A stretch of DNA of 64,000 bases. Origin: Bacteroidota bacterium (GTDB lineage: Bacteria > Bacteroidota > Bacteroidia > B-17B0 > Aurantibacillaceae). Below, in pieces: positions 34,189-42,309 of the stretch. The stretch covers positions 47,444 through 111,443 of the forward strand of contig JAJONO010000009.1 of assembly GCA_021323535.1 (NCBI GenBank). Reading direction: 5' to 3'. The notes under the pieces are model-generated. The model saw nothing but the letters and a program-made list of their open reading frames with translations. It was not told where the DNA came from and did no database searches. Within the stretch, counting starts at the first letter, position 1, and each line of letters starts with the position of its first letter. Position numbers and translations under genes: made by a program.

Positions 34189-35490
34189 ATGCAGAAGCCT
34201 CTTAAAATAAAAATTTTACTCGTAGATGATAAGGAAAATAACCTTCTCTCTATGGAAAGTATTTTCGAGCGCGACGGTTACCAGCTAACAAGAGCCAACT
34301 CCGGGAAAGAAGCCCTGAAAATACTTTTAAAGGAACATGATTTCACACTCATTTTAATGGATGTGGAAATGCCCGATATTAACGGCTTTGAAGCTGCTTC
34401 TATGATCTACCAGCGCGACAAACTCATGCACATTCCTATTATTTTTATTACCGCGCACAGTTACGGCGATGAAAATATTTTTAAAGGATATAAAGCCGGG
34501 GCCGTGGATTACATCTACAAACCCATTCAGTCTGAATTGTTGCGTGCGAAGGTTTCGGTGTTCGTTGAACTGTACAAAAAGAACCATCAGCTTATGGCCA
34601 CTGAACAAAAACTGAAAGCCATTAACAAAAGCCTGGAGATTGAAGTAAAAGACAGGATAGCTTCGGAAGAAAAAGTGATCGAGTTGAATAAAAAATTACT
34701 TAAGAACATTGAACAGCTCGAATCTACTAATAAAGAACTGGATCAGTTCGCGTTTATTGCTTCTCACGATTTACAGGAACCTTTAAGAAAGATCAGAACG
34801 TTTAGCAACCGCGTGGTTACAAAATACCGCGAGTCGCTCGATGATGAAGGAAAAATGTACATGGATAAAATGCAGAATGCCTGTGAGCGTATGCAGAATC
34901 TTATCAACGACATTCTTGCCTTCAGTAAAATCGCTGTCTCTAAAGAATCACTGGTACATTCCGATCTTAATGCCATCCTGGAAGAATTAATAACGGATAT
35001 GGACCTTCAGATCCATGAAAAGAACGCCAAGATATCGGTAGACAAATTACCAATGATCCACGTCTATCCTACTCTGATGAAACCACTCTTTCAGAATTTA
35101 CTGAACAACTCGTTGAAATATTCAAGGAAAGACATAGCTCCTGTAATTGAAATATCAGGGAAGATAGAATCTCATGAAGACAAGGTGAAAAACAAAATAA
35201 CAAAGTTCTGTCGCATTACTGTAAAAGACAATGGCGTTGGATTTGAGCAGCAGTATGCCGAACAGATCTTCACCATGTTCAAGCGCCTTCACGGCAATTC
35301 AGAATATGCGGGCACTGGGATCGGACTCGCCATTTGCAAAAAGATCGTTGAAGAGCATCATGGATACATCAGCGCGAAAGGCACCGTAAATGAAGGAGCT
35401 GTTTTTACTATTACTTTACCTCTGGAAATTGAAGAAAGCATAACGGATAAAATTCCGCAACAGGTAACCGGGACTAGTCCGCAGGGATAG
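34189..35490 (+). CDS. Receiver - histidine kinase (bacteriophytochrome-like HisKA)
   Basis: This is a 433-residue cytoplasmic protein. The receiver is residues 1-125 (ILLVDDKENN, phospho-acceptor Asp58 in LMDVEMPD, Lys-Pro in DYIYKPI). A coiled coil spans 130-185. HisKA has His193 in FIASHDLQEPLRKI, the variant typical of phytochrome-type kinases, and the HATPase has FQNLLNNSLKYS, VKDNGVGFEQ and GTGIGLAICKKI. It receives phosphate at its N terminus and then controls its own kinase, so it is a natural acceptor from the giant kinase immediately upstream. It is likely co-transcribed with it through the palindrome at 34088. Confidence 0.92.
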   Translation: MQKPLKIKILLVDDKENNLLSMESIFERDGYQLTRANSGKEALKILLKEHDFTLILMDVEMPDINGFEAASMIYQRDKLMHIPIIFITAHSYGDENIFKGYKAGAVDYIYKPIQSELLRAKVSVFVELYKKNHQLMATEQKLKAINKSLEIEVKDRIASEEKVIELNKKLLKNIEQLESTNKELDQFAFIASHDLQEPLRKIRTFSNRVVTKYRESLDDEGKMYMDKMQNACERMQNLINDILAFSKIAVSKESLVHSDLNAILEELITDMDLQIHEKNAKISVDKLPMIHVYPTLMKPLFQNLLNNSLKYSRKDIAPVIEISGKIESHEDKVKNKITKFCRITVKDNGVGFEQQYAEQIFTMFKRLHGNSEYAGTGIGLAICKKIVEEHHGYISAKGTVNEGAVFTITLPLEIEESITDKIPQQVTGTSPQG

Positions 35491-35518
35491 AAAATTTATT
35501 TATAAGAAATACAGAAGA

Positions 35519-35764
35519 TCAGCTCCCCACAACGATACCATCTTTATAGAAAACAGTATCTATAACATGTCTGTTTCCTGCTTTCCATTCAATACTATCG
35601 AAAAGATACCACGCCCCTTGCTTTTGGCCGTTAACAATGCGGTTACATGTATCTTTTCCGAGCACCTCAAAGGTTAAAGTCTGGCCTTTTTCAGATACAT
35701 TATTTTTATCTTGGCAACTAAACATAAATAACGCCAGAAAGTAAAAAACTATTCTTGCTTTCAT
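35519..35764 (-). CDS. Small lipoprotein with MORN-like sequence
   Basis: This is an 81-residue protein. MKARIVFYFLALFMFSC is a lipoprotein signal peptide with Cys17. The mature part contains NGQKQGAWYLFDSIEWKAGN and DTVFYKDGIVVGS, like the NGKxxGxWxxY...Y.dG.....  pattern of MORN/YwqK-type repeats, but there is room for only about one and a half units. No other feature is visible. It is convergent with the receiver-kinase gene. Confidence 0.6.
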   Translation of the reverse strand: MKARIVFYFLALFMFSCQDKNNVSEKGQTLTFEVLGKDTCNRIVNGQKQGAWYLFDSIEWKAGNRHVIDTVFYKDGIVVGS

Positions 35765-35865
35765 TTTTTACTTTAAAGCTAATAAAAAATCGCTCTGTTT
35801 TCTGTCAAAATTCTAACGATGATACTTTCGGCATCAATGCATTTCGAGGCATTAAAGAGAGTTTC

Positions 35866-35984
35866 GTTCTTGTCTCCTGGCTCTTGGTTCTTGCTTCTTG
35901 TCTCTTGAATCTTGTCTCTTGTCTCTTGATTCTTGTCTCTTGATTCTTGCTTCTTGTCTCTTGATTCTCGTCTCCTGCTTCTTG
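35866..35984. repeat. Heptanucleotide minisatellite, 17 units
   Basis: Seventeen consecutive 7-base units of the form NNTCTTG (for example GTTCTTG, TCTCTTG, ATTCTTG, CTTCTTG) run in strict register; the first two positions vary and TCTTG is nearly fixed, with TCCTG or TCTCG in a few units. It lies between the lipoprotein at 35519-35764 and the membrane protein at 36022-36432. ORFs across it on the minus strand (for example reading KNQETRDKIQETR) are produced by the repeat. Confidence 0.9.
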
Positions 35985-36021
35985 CTCCACGTAATTCCAC
36001 GCGTAAACTATAAACCATAGA

Positions 36022-36432
36022 CTAATTAACAATCTGCTGCGTATTGATCGACATCTTATAATATCCCGAAACAATAGCAACGAGAAGGATAGCAAGAACG
36101 ATCCAGAAGAAAATACCAATAGCGATGGTGGCTTCATCTACTTCCTTCTCTTCTTCTGTTTTCATTTTTTTACGTTTTGCCGGAACCGAAACCGCCGCGA
36201 GTATAAAGGCGAAAATAACTCCCACTATAAAAATAGGAGCCACCGAAACGCCCAATACCATTGGTCCGAACGGCGTTATCCATAAATAGCCCGCCCAGGA
36301 TGCGAGAAAAATAGTAATAAAGATTAACCATACCGCCCCCCACGGGCCTTTGGTGCGTAATACCGATGAAAAGAAAATGGTGATAGCCAGCGCCATTACA
36401 AGCGCCGCTACTATCTCATAATAATTGCTCAT
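36022..36432 (-). CDS. Four-helix membrane protein, unknown
   Basis: This is a 136-residue protein with four hydrophobic segments at about residues 7-25, 31-48, 57-82 and 104-125. A basic-acidic cytoplasmic loop (PAKRKKMKTEEEKEVDEAT) separates the third and fourth. The family is not recognised. It stands alone, has a TGGCAA-type promoter motif 30 bases upstream, and ends 38 bases from the heptamer minisatellite. Confidence 0.65.
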   Translation of the reverse strand: MSNYYEIVAALVMALAITIFFSSVLRTKGPWGAVWLIFITIFLASWAGYLWITPFGPMVLGVSVAPIFIVGVIFAFILAAVSVPAKRKKMKTEEEKEVDEATIAIGIFFWIVLAILLVAIVSGYYKMSINTQQIVN

Positions 36433-36446
36433 AATACTATAAGCTA

Positions 36447-36462
36447 CTCAAATTACTTGCCA
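36447..36462 (-). promoter_or_regulatory. Sigma-54-like promoter motif for the 36432 gene
   Basis: Minus strand TGGCAAGTAATTTGAG, 30 bases before the ATG at 36432. A 6-bp inverted repeat (CTATGT/ACATAG, 36468-36486) lies immediately upstream of it. Confidence 0.35.
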
Positions 36463-36552
36463 TCCTCTATGTTTTTACCACATAGAATTAATTTTCTAAC
36501 CCGCAGAAAGGGAAACATAGATTCAGCCGTGGCATATAATATTTAGTAAATT

Positions 36553-36612
36553 AAACCACGGAGAGACAGGGGACGCAGAGAAAATTCATCAAAGATGAAA
36601 ATCTCTCTGTAC
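36553..36612. repeat. Dispersed CCACGGAGAGAC-type intergenic repeat
   Basis: CCACGGAGAGACAGGGGACG followed by CAGAG is the reverse complement of the CTCTGxxTCTCTGTGG stretch at 22178-22245. It sits upstream of no plus-strand gene and downstream of the 36674 gene. Confidence 0.55.
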
Positions 36613-36673
36613 GCTAATCAAAATAGCATTTAGGTTTAATTATCGGAAGAAGAAGGGTGGTAAACCGGCGTGA

Positions 36674-37222
36674 TCAACTGAGTTTGTTATACTCCGCCTC
36701 GCACCAGCTTTTGAGATCGTTAAGATTTTTAACAGAGTCGCCAATACTATAACTCTTAAGAAGATCGCAGTTTTTTAGTGTGCGTTGAAACAGAGCCTGT
36801 TTGGTTTTAAGTGAAATATTGACACCAAGACTCTGCAGGAATTTTTTATCTTCGGCGCAATACGACGACAACATTGGGTCTGTTAATTCTGTGAGTGCGC
36901 CTTTTAAGCCTTTTACAGAAGGATTGTTCTGAAGCGCTGAAGGAATATGAAACACATTGGTATAACGTTCGCGACGTTCAATGTTTTCGGCGAGAATATC
37001 CGAGAAGCCATAATATTTTTTTTCGAGGATCTCGAGCTCGCTAATGAGCATTAGAATGGAACTTACAGTAACCGGAAGGTAACGCGTGTTATAGTCGCCA
37101 TGCAATCTTCCGTACAGCATAAGGATCTTAGTTAAATGAGTAGAAATAACAATACGGATATTTTCAATTCCCGACCCTTCAGTCACCTTTATTTTGTTAG
37201 CTGTCAGATCAGGTTTTGTCAT
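36674..37222 (-). CDS. Unknown soluble protein, third gene of the ECF sigma operon
   Basis: This is a 182-residue protein with no signal peptide and no membrane segment; it looks mostly alpha-helical. It has two Cys (SSYCAEDKK, KNCDLLKS, plus SWCEAE) and no motif I recognise. Its start codon overlaps the stop of the FecR-like gene by four bases (ATGA), so the two are translationally coupled. In the usual arrangement a TonB-dependent receptor would follow FecR; here this protein takes that place and may be a dedicated partner or regulator of the sigma/anti-sigma pair. Function unknown. Confidence 0.7.
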   Translation of the reverse strand: MTKPDLTANKIKVTEGSGIENIRIVISTHLTKILMLYGRLHGDYNTRYLPVTVSSILMLISELEILEKKYYGFSDILAENIERRERYTNVFHIPSALQNNPSVKGLKGALTELTDPMLSSYCAEDKKFLQSLGVNISLKTKQALFQRTLKNCDLLKSYSIGDSVKNLNDLKSWCEAEYNKLS

Positions 37223-38067
37223 TGTTTCTTAAAGATCCTTTTTATTTTGTTTAAGAATTTCTTGAATTTATTTTGTCGTTTCGATTTCTTCCACCATGTA
37301 TTTTCTTTGTCCGCATTTTTTTCTTTTGTAGCCACCGTCGTGTTTTTGATCAGCATTCCTTTTTCGTCGGCAGACAGGATAACTTTTCCAAGAGCAGGAT
37401 CATCTTTAGGTGCAAACTCAACACTGCCGCTTATAACGGTGACTTCCACATTTTCGGGATCATAGGCCTTTAAATTAAAAGAAGTTCCTAATACTCTCGT
37501 AACCGATTCCTGCGTATAAATCACAAAAGGCACCTCTTCCATTCTGCGTACTTCAAAATACGCCTCTCCTTCAAGATGAATCGTTCGTGTACCGGCAATG
37601 AAATTTTCGGGATAAGATATTTTACTGTTCCTATTTAACCAGATCCTGCTGCTGTCAGGCAAGGTTAGTACCACCATTGAATCAAGAGTGGAAATTTCTT
37701 CCATCACAATATTCTCAGGAACTTGAGCAACAATTTTTTGTGTTTGCTGCGGTATGGCAATAATTTCTTCCTTCCTGAAAATAAAGAATAACATTAAAGG
37801 AATAAGAACCGCCGCCGCGCTAAGCGAAAATACAACGCCCCGTCTTCTTGTTGTTTTCTTATTTCTGGAAACTTCAAATCTCTTCCATGCGCCCTCAACA
37901 TCCGGCGAAAATTTCTTATGGGCGCTTCCTGTAATTTCCCAGGCATTTTTCATTTCCTGAAACGTTTTCTCATTATCACCCTGCTGACGCCACATCTCAA
38001 GTTCGCGCTGTTCTTCAGAACTCGTGTTACCTGAAACAAATTTGACTATCAATTCCTGTATATTCAT
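37219..38067 (-). CDS. FecR-family anti-sigma factor
   Basis: This is a 282-residue protein from ATG 38067 (MNIQELIVKFVSGNTSSEEQ). Residues 1-75 are the cytoplasmic DUF4880-like sigma-binding part (the GNTSSEEQRELEMW helix), 83-103 a membrane helix (GVVFSLSAAAVLIPLMLFFIF), and 130-240 the periplasmic FecR domain (LPDSSRIWLNRNSKISYPEN, TIHLEGEAYFEV, VLGTSFNLKAYD). The last 30 residues are strikingly basic (WWKKSKRQNKFKKFLNKIKR) instead of the usual second FecR domain, so it is shorter than typical FecR proteins (about 320-390). It lies downstream of the ECF sigma gene and overlaps the next gene by four bases. Confidence 0.88.
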   Translation of the reverse strand: MNIQELIVKFVSGNTSSEEQRELEMWRQQGDNEKTFQEMKNAWEITGSAHKKFSPDVEGAWKRFEVSRNKKTTRRRGVVFSLSAAAVLIPLMLFFIFRKEEIIAIPQQTQKIVAQVPENIVMEEISTLDSMVVLTLPDSSRIWLNRNSKISYPENFIAGTRTIHLEGEAYFEVRRMEEVPFVIYTQESVTRVLGTSFNLKAYDPENVEVTVISGSVEFAPKDDPALGKVILSADEKGMLIKNTTVATKEKNADKENTWWKKSKRQNKFKKFLNKIKRIFKKQ

Positions 38068-38115
38068 GTTATCCGTTTTCTTTAAGACTCTATAATTGGC
38101 GCTTACCCCCAAAAA

Positions 38116-38700
38116 TTATAAAATCTGAAAGAAAATATAAGCTAAAAATAAAATGTTCCCTACACTCACAGCTGTTTTTGTTGTTGTAGAAATGAATTCC
38201 TTTGTAAGATAAGGTTTAAGTTCATTACGCATTTTTTCAAGTGCGATCCCCATCTGATTCTCTACGGTTTTCACAGAGATACCAAGCTGTTCAGCAATTT
38301 CCTTGTACTTCATACCCTCGTGGCGGCTCATTACAAAAATGGCCCTGCATTTCGGAGGTAATAATCTAAGGGCCCTTTCAATTCGTGCCTCCAGTTCTTT
38401 CCTGATCACAGCATCCTCACCGTCAGCCGAAGGCTGAACATCGTCATTCGGATTGAGCCTGATCACATTTTTATTATTTTTGAGATAATCGATGGAGGCG
38501 TTGGCCACCGCTCTGAAAAGATAAGATTTGATGTTAACAATATCCTGAAGATTATTTCTTCTTTGCCACATCTTCAGAAAAACATCCTGGGCGATATCTT
38601 CTGCGGCCTCTTCATTTTTTGTGATGTTATAGGCAAGATTGCACAGTGCGCTGTAATGCGTTTTAAATAAATCCTCAAAATCCCGGGTCAGGTTCACCAT
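38116..38700 (-). CDS. ECF RNA polymerase sigma factor (FecI-like)
   Basis: This is a 194-residue protein. Region 2 covers residues 10-80 (HYSALCNLAYNITKNEEAAEDIAQDVFLKMWQRR, the -10 binding region) and region 4 covers 115-170 (LRLLPPKCRAIFVMSRHEGM followed by KYKEIAEQLGISVKTVENQMG, the -35 helix-turn-helix). The sequence is that of Bacteroidota ECF factors paired with FecR. Unusually it ends with a hydrophobic segment (VGNILFLAYIFFQIL), not part of the sigma fold, that might touch the membrane or the anti-sigma factor. The FecR gene follows after 48 bases. A perfect 15-base palindrome lies 50-64 bases upstream. Confidence 0.92.
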   Translation of the reverse strand: MVNLTRDFEDLFKTHYSALCNLAYNITKNEEAAEDIAQDVFLKMWQRRNNLQDIVNIKSYLFRAVANASIDYLKNNKNVIRLNPNDDVQPSADGEDAVIRKELEARIERALRLLPPKCRAIFVMSRHEGMKYKEIAEQLGISVKTVENQMGIALEKMRNELKPYLTKEFISTTTKTAVSVGNILFLAYIFFQIL

Positions 38701-38749
38701 TTAATCACTCAAGCAATAAGATTAAAATACACTACTCAAAAACTTTTAC

Positions 38750-38764
38750 GCACAATTATTGTGC
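38750..38764. promoter_or_regulatory. Perfect 15-base palindrome upstream of the ECF sigma gene
   Basis: GCACAATTATTGTGC (7-bp arms around a single T), 50 bases before the sigma factor start codon at 38700. The position suits an operator; it has no T run, so a terminator is less likely. Confidence 0.4.
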
Positions 38765-38926
38765 CTGTATTTCGTAAGGGTGAATGGGGTTACCCGAATC
38801 CTTTTCAGGACTGGACTTCAGCCACTTTACATCTACAAAGTTAATTAAAATTTGTGTACTTTTTTTCTCACATTGTGGATTTTCTCCTCTTCGGAAATTG
38901 TCCTTTGCGCGATATATCTGGTTTAT

Positions 38927-39274
38927 TTAAAAAGATTTTCCAACTTGCTCATAACCAGCGTATGTTAAGGGCGAGGGCCATTCTTTGGGTATAAATTTCC
39001 CGGTTTTAACACATACCCCATAAGAGCCAGATTCAAGGCTCAGAAGCTCTGAATTCATGATGCAAATATGCTTTTTAAGAGCGTTTATTTTTTGGATAAT
39101 TTCTTCAATTTCCGAAACCTCAATGCGCTCCCCTTCGTTTAATAAAATAGTCCCCCCGCCTTTATTTACGGTGGTTCCAAGTTTTTGCGCCAACATATTA
39201 TATGTGAGCAAAGCTGCCGAACGTCTCCTTCGGATCATGATTTTTAAATCGTGAGAATCGGTTTGAAATGACAT
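38927..39274 (-). CDS. DksA/TraR-like protein without a zinc site
   Basis: This is a 115-residue soluble protein. Two helices (residues 8-30; 52-80, EVSEIEEIIQKINALKKHIC) are followed by a C-terminal motif SLESGSYGVCVKTGKFIPKEW. The latter matches the (I)ExGxYGxCxxxGxxIxxxRL motif of the DksA/TraR zinc-finger domain, but only one of the usual four Cys remains, so metal binding is unlikely. Such degenerate members are common in Bacteroidota and may still bind RNA polymerase. It faces away from the NtrC-type gene and is probably transcribed alone. Confidence 0.65.
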   Translation of the reverse strand: MSFQTDSHDLKIMIRRRRSAALLTYNMLAQKLGTTVNKGGGTILLNEGERIEVSEIEEIIQKINALKKHICIMNSELLSLESGSYGVCVKTGKFIPKEWPSPLTYAGYEQVGKSF

Positions 39275-39352
39275 GTATAAAGAGTGATATTTATGGTATC
39301 TTTAAAATAATTATTCCATATATGACCGGGTAATTTTTTTCCCAAAAATGTG

Positions 39353-39368
39353 TGGTTAAATATTTGCA
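39353..39368 (+). promoter_or_regulatory. Sigma-54 promoter before the NtrC-type gene
   Basis: TGGTTAAATATTTGCA has the invariant GG and GC with the exact sigma-54 spacing and a full TTGCA -12 element; the -24 element is TGGTTA, not TGGCAC. The start would be near 39378, about 10 bases before the ATG. This suggests that the activator controls its own synthesis. Confidence 0.5.
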
Positions 39369-39387
39369 ATAGGTTGGTGTAGCAAAA

Positions 39388-40842
39388 ATGTTTATGGATA
39401 AATTACTGATTATAGAAGACGATATGGATATGGGTCTTTTACTTAAAAGATTCCTGACCAAAAACGGTTATGAAGTTGAAACAGTTGCGAATGGAAAAAG
39501 TGGTATAAGCACTTTTGCGGCTAAACCTGCCGACCTCGTTTTGTGCGATTATCGCCTGGGCGATATGGAAGGCGTGGAGGTCCTTAAAAAAATAAAAGAT
39601 ATTGAACCTACTGTGCCTTTCATTATCATGACAGGATACTCAGATATCCGTACCGCGGTGAATGTAATGAAAATGGGGGCCTTCGATTATCTTACTAAAC
39701 CCTTGCTTCCGGACGAAACACTTCAGATCATTAAACGCGCGCTGGCCAACAATAACCAGCTGGCGCACATTGTAGTGGATAAACCCGAAAAACAAGAGAG
39801 CGAAGATGTGGATATCTCTAAACCACGCATGCTTCCACGCGGTAAAAACGATTATGTATTCGGTAAAAGTGCTCAGTCGAAAGAATTACTGCGTCAGATC
39901 GAACTCGTTGCTCCTACCAACTACAGCGTTATTATTTACGGAGAAAGCGGCGCCGGCAAAGAAGCTATAGCTCAAACCATTCATAAGAAAAGTAAACGCG
40001 CGCGAATGCCATTCATTGCAATGGATTGCGGTGCCATGTCAAAAGAACTGGCAGGAAGCGAATTGTTTGGTCACGAAAAAGGTTCGTTTACCGGAGCCAT
40101 CGGCACAAAGATCGGTCACTTCGAACTCGCTAACGGCGGAACTATTTTCCTTGACGAAATTGCCAATTTACCTTACGATGTACAATCCTCTCTTTTACGT
40201 GTGATCCAGGAAAGAAAGATCAAACGTGTTGGAGGAAATAAAGAAATTCCAATTGATGTGCGCATCATTGTCGCGAGTAACGAAAATCTTAATGAGGCTT
40301 ATAAACGCGGAAAATTCCGCGAGGATCTTTATCACCGATTCAATGAGTTTCATTTAACAGTGGCCCCATTGCGCGATCGTAAGGAGGACATTATGATGTA
40401 TGCCAATTTCTTCCTGAAAATGGCCAATGAAGAACTCAGTAAAAATGTTGAAGAGTTCAGCAATGAAGTGCAGGATCTTTTCGTAAAATATCCATGGTAC
40501 GGCAACCTTCGCGAAATGAAGAACGTGGTGAGAAGAACAGTTCTTTTAACCGATGGAAAAACAGTGGAGGCAAAATCACTTCCTTTCGAAATTTCAAACT
40601 TCGCACGTACAGCCATGGCCATTACATATGATAAACACGACGCACCTTCCGAAAATCCGGATATTCCTGTTGAAGAGGTAAAAGAAGAAAAGCCCGATCT
40701 TAAATCAGTGGCGCTTGGAGCCGAATACGATCTCATTATTAAAGTTCTTAAAGAAGTTAACTATAATAAAAGTAAGGCTGCAAAAATCCTGAACATCGAT
40801 CGCAAAACGTTATACAACAAAATGAAGGCCTACAATATGTAG
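39388..40842 (+). CDS. NtrC/AtoC-family sigma-54 activator (response regulator)
   Basis: This is a 484-residue protein. The receiver is residues 1-125 with phospho-acceptor Asp54 (VLCDYRLGD) and Lys in YLTKPL. The AAA+ domain is 165-405 with Walker A GESGAGKEA (185-193), the sigma-54 contact loop GSFTGA (232-237) and Walker B IFLDEIANL. A Fis-type helix-turn-helix ends it (NKSKAAKILNIDRKTLYNKM). All parts needed to open sigma-54 promoters are present. The kinase gene follows after nine bases. A second possible start is ATG 39394. Sigma-54 itself is not encoded in the window. Confidence 0.95.
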   Translation: MFMDKLLIIEDDMDMGLLLKRFLTKNGYEVETVANGKSGISTFAAKPADLVLCDYRLGDMEGVEVLKKIKDIEPTVPFIIMTGYSDIRTAVNVMKMGAFDYLTKPLLPDETLQIIKRALANNNQLAHIVVDKPEKQESEDVDISKPRMLPRGKNDYVFGKSAQSKELLRQIELVAPTNYSVIIYGESGAGKEAIAQTIHKKSKRARMPFIAMDCGAMSKELAGSELFGHEKGSFTGAIGTKIGHFELANGGTIFLDEIANLPYDVQSSLLRVIQERKIKRVGGNKEIPIDVRIIVASNENLNEAYKRGKFREDLYHRFNEFHLTVAPLRDRKEDIMMYANFFLKMANEELSKNVEEFSNEVQDLFVKYPWYGNLREMKNVVRRTVLLTDGKTVEAKSLPFEISNFARTAMAITYDKHDAPSENPDIPVEEVKEEKPDLKSVALGAEYDLIIKVLKEVNYNKSKAAKILNIDRKTLYNKMKAYNM

Positions 40843-40851
40843 GGGGCGGGT

Positions 40852-42309
40852 ATGGAACAAAAAGAAAATATCAGGGTTCTGCTTGTAGAAGACGATCCGG
40901 ATGATTATGTGCTCTTTAAGTACAGCCTTGGCGAGATTAAGGATAATTCATATACCCTCACCTGGGCCAGTAATTTTGATGAAGGACTTAATATCATTCG
41001 CAGAAACGAGCACGACATTTATTTTTTCGATTATCTGCTTGGTGCTCGTACGGGTCTTGAACTCATCCAGGAGTCTGTAGCGGCAGGCATTCATGAGCCC
41101 ATTATTATTCTCACAGGTCTGGGCAACCAGCAAACCGATCGTAAAGCTATGGAACTCGGTGCCGCCGATTATCTTGTAAAAGGAGAAATCGACACTGAGA
41201 AACTCGAACGCAGCATTCGTTACTGCATCGATCAGAACCGTATGCTTAAAAAGTTAAAGGCAAGCGAAACAAAATTCAGAAGTATTTTTGAGAACTCGCA
41301 CGATGTGATTTATCTCACATCTAAAGACGGAAAAATTCTTGATGTGAATAAAGCGGCCGAACATTTGTTCGGATACACCAGGGAAGAAATGCTAAAGCTG
41401 GATGCCGGCCAACTTTACGAAAACAAAAGCGATCGCGAAAAATTTATTCATGAAATAAATATCACCGGTAGTTGTGTCAACTTTGAAGTGGTACTTCTCG
41501 ATAAAGATAACAACAGAAAATTCTGCACACTTACCGCCAACATTCAACGAACTCCTGAAGGTGGCGAAGTTTATCAGGGTATCATTCACGACATGACCCA
41601 AAGAAAAAAAGCGGAACAGGACCTGATCGTTGCCGAGAAGTTTGCTTTCATTGGAAAAATTGCACGCACGCTAGCGCATGAAGTAAGAAATCCTCTTACG
41701 AATATTAATCTGTCCGTTGAACAACTCGAAGAACTTCTTAATGAAGAAAATTATACGATCTACCTCGATATTATCAAAAGAAACAGTAAGCGTATAAACG
41801 ACCTTGTTACCGAATTGCTCGAGAACTCAAAACCCATGGAGCTTAATAAAGCGGCCATCCCTATTCAATCCATTCTGCAGAGCACCGTTGCACTGGCGCG
41901 CGACAGGGCCGATCTGAAAAACATTCAGCTGATTACTGATTTCAGGCTCAATAATGAAAATATCATTGGCGACGAATCCAAACTTTCTATCGCGTTTTTA
42001 AACATCATCATCAATGCCATTGAGGCAGTGAAGAAAAACACAGGAGTTATTCGCGTTGAATCCTCCTGTGACAGTGGAAAATGTCTGATCTCCATTGAAG
42101 ACAATGGTTGTGGAATCAGCCAGGAACACATTAATCGTATTTTCGATCCGTATTTTACCAGCAAACCAAACGGAATGGGATTAGGATTATCGGCCACACA
42201 AAACATCATTCATACACATAAGGGAACTATAGATATTCAAAGCGAAATTAACCACGGCACCAAATTTATCATCGAACTCGAACTGGCGCGGGAACAGGCC
42301 AGCGCCTGA
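40852..42309 (+). CDS. Receiver-PAS-histidine kinase (NtrB-like)
   Basis: This is a 485-residue cytoplasmic protein. The receiver is residues 8-125 with Asp60 (FFDYLLGA), the PAS domain is 135-250 (FENSHDVIYLTSKDGKILDV, HDMTQRKKAE), HisKA has His276 in LAHEVRNPLTNINLSVEQL, and the HATPase has FLNIIINAIEA, SIEDNGCGIS and GMGLGLSATQNI. The HEVRNPL motif is that of NtrB/AtoS kinases paired with sigma-54 activators. With the activator gene directly upstream (nine-base gap) it forms an operon and is its probable partner; its own receiver suggests further input, perhaps from the kinases encoded upstream. Confidence 0.93.
   Translation: MEQKENIRVLLVEDDPDDYVLFKYSLGEIKDNSYTLTWASNFDEGLNIIRRNEHDIYFFDYLLGARTGLELIQESVAAGIHEPIIILTGLGNQQTDRKAMELGAADYLVKGEIDTEKLERSIRYCIDQNRMLKKLKASETKFRSIFENSHDVIYLTSKDGKILDVNKAAEHLFGYTREEMLKLDAGQLYENKSDREKFIHEINITGSCVNFEVVLLDKDNNRKFCTLTANIQRTPEGGEVYQGIIHDMTQRKKAEQDLIVAEKFAFIGKIARTLAHEVRNPLTNINLSVEQLEELLNEENYTIYLDIIKRNSKRINDLVTELLENSKPMELNKAAIPIQSILQSTVALARDRADLKNIQLITDFRLNNENIIGDESKLSIAFLNIIINAIEAVKKNTGVIRVESSCDSGKCLISIEDNGCGISQEHINRIFDPYFTSKPNGMGLGLSATQNIIHTHKGTIDIQSEINHGTKFIIELELAREQASA

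Noticed and set aside
35779..36137. Two overlapping minus-strand ORFs rich in KNQETRDK-like units
   Set aside because: Produced by translating the heptamer minisatellite; no start context and overlap with a real membrane-protein gene.
36528..36546. TGGCATATAATATTTA on the plus strand as another promoter
   Set aside because: No plus-strand gene follows and the bases after the spacer are AT, not TT; kept out of the motif count.
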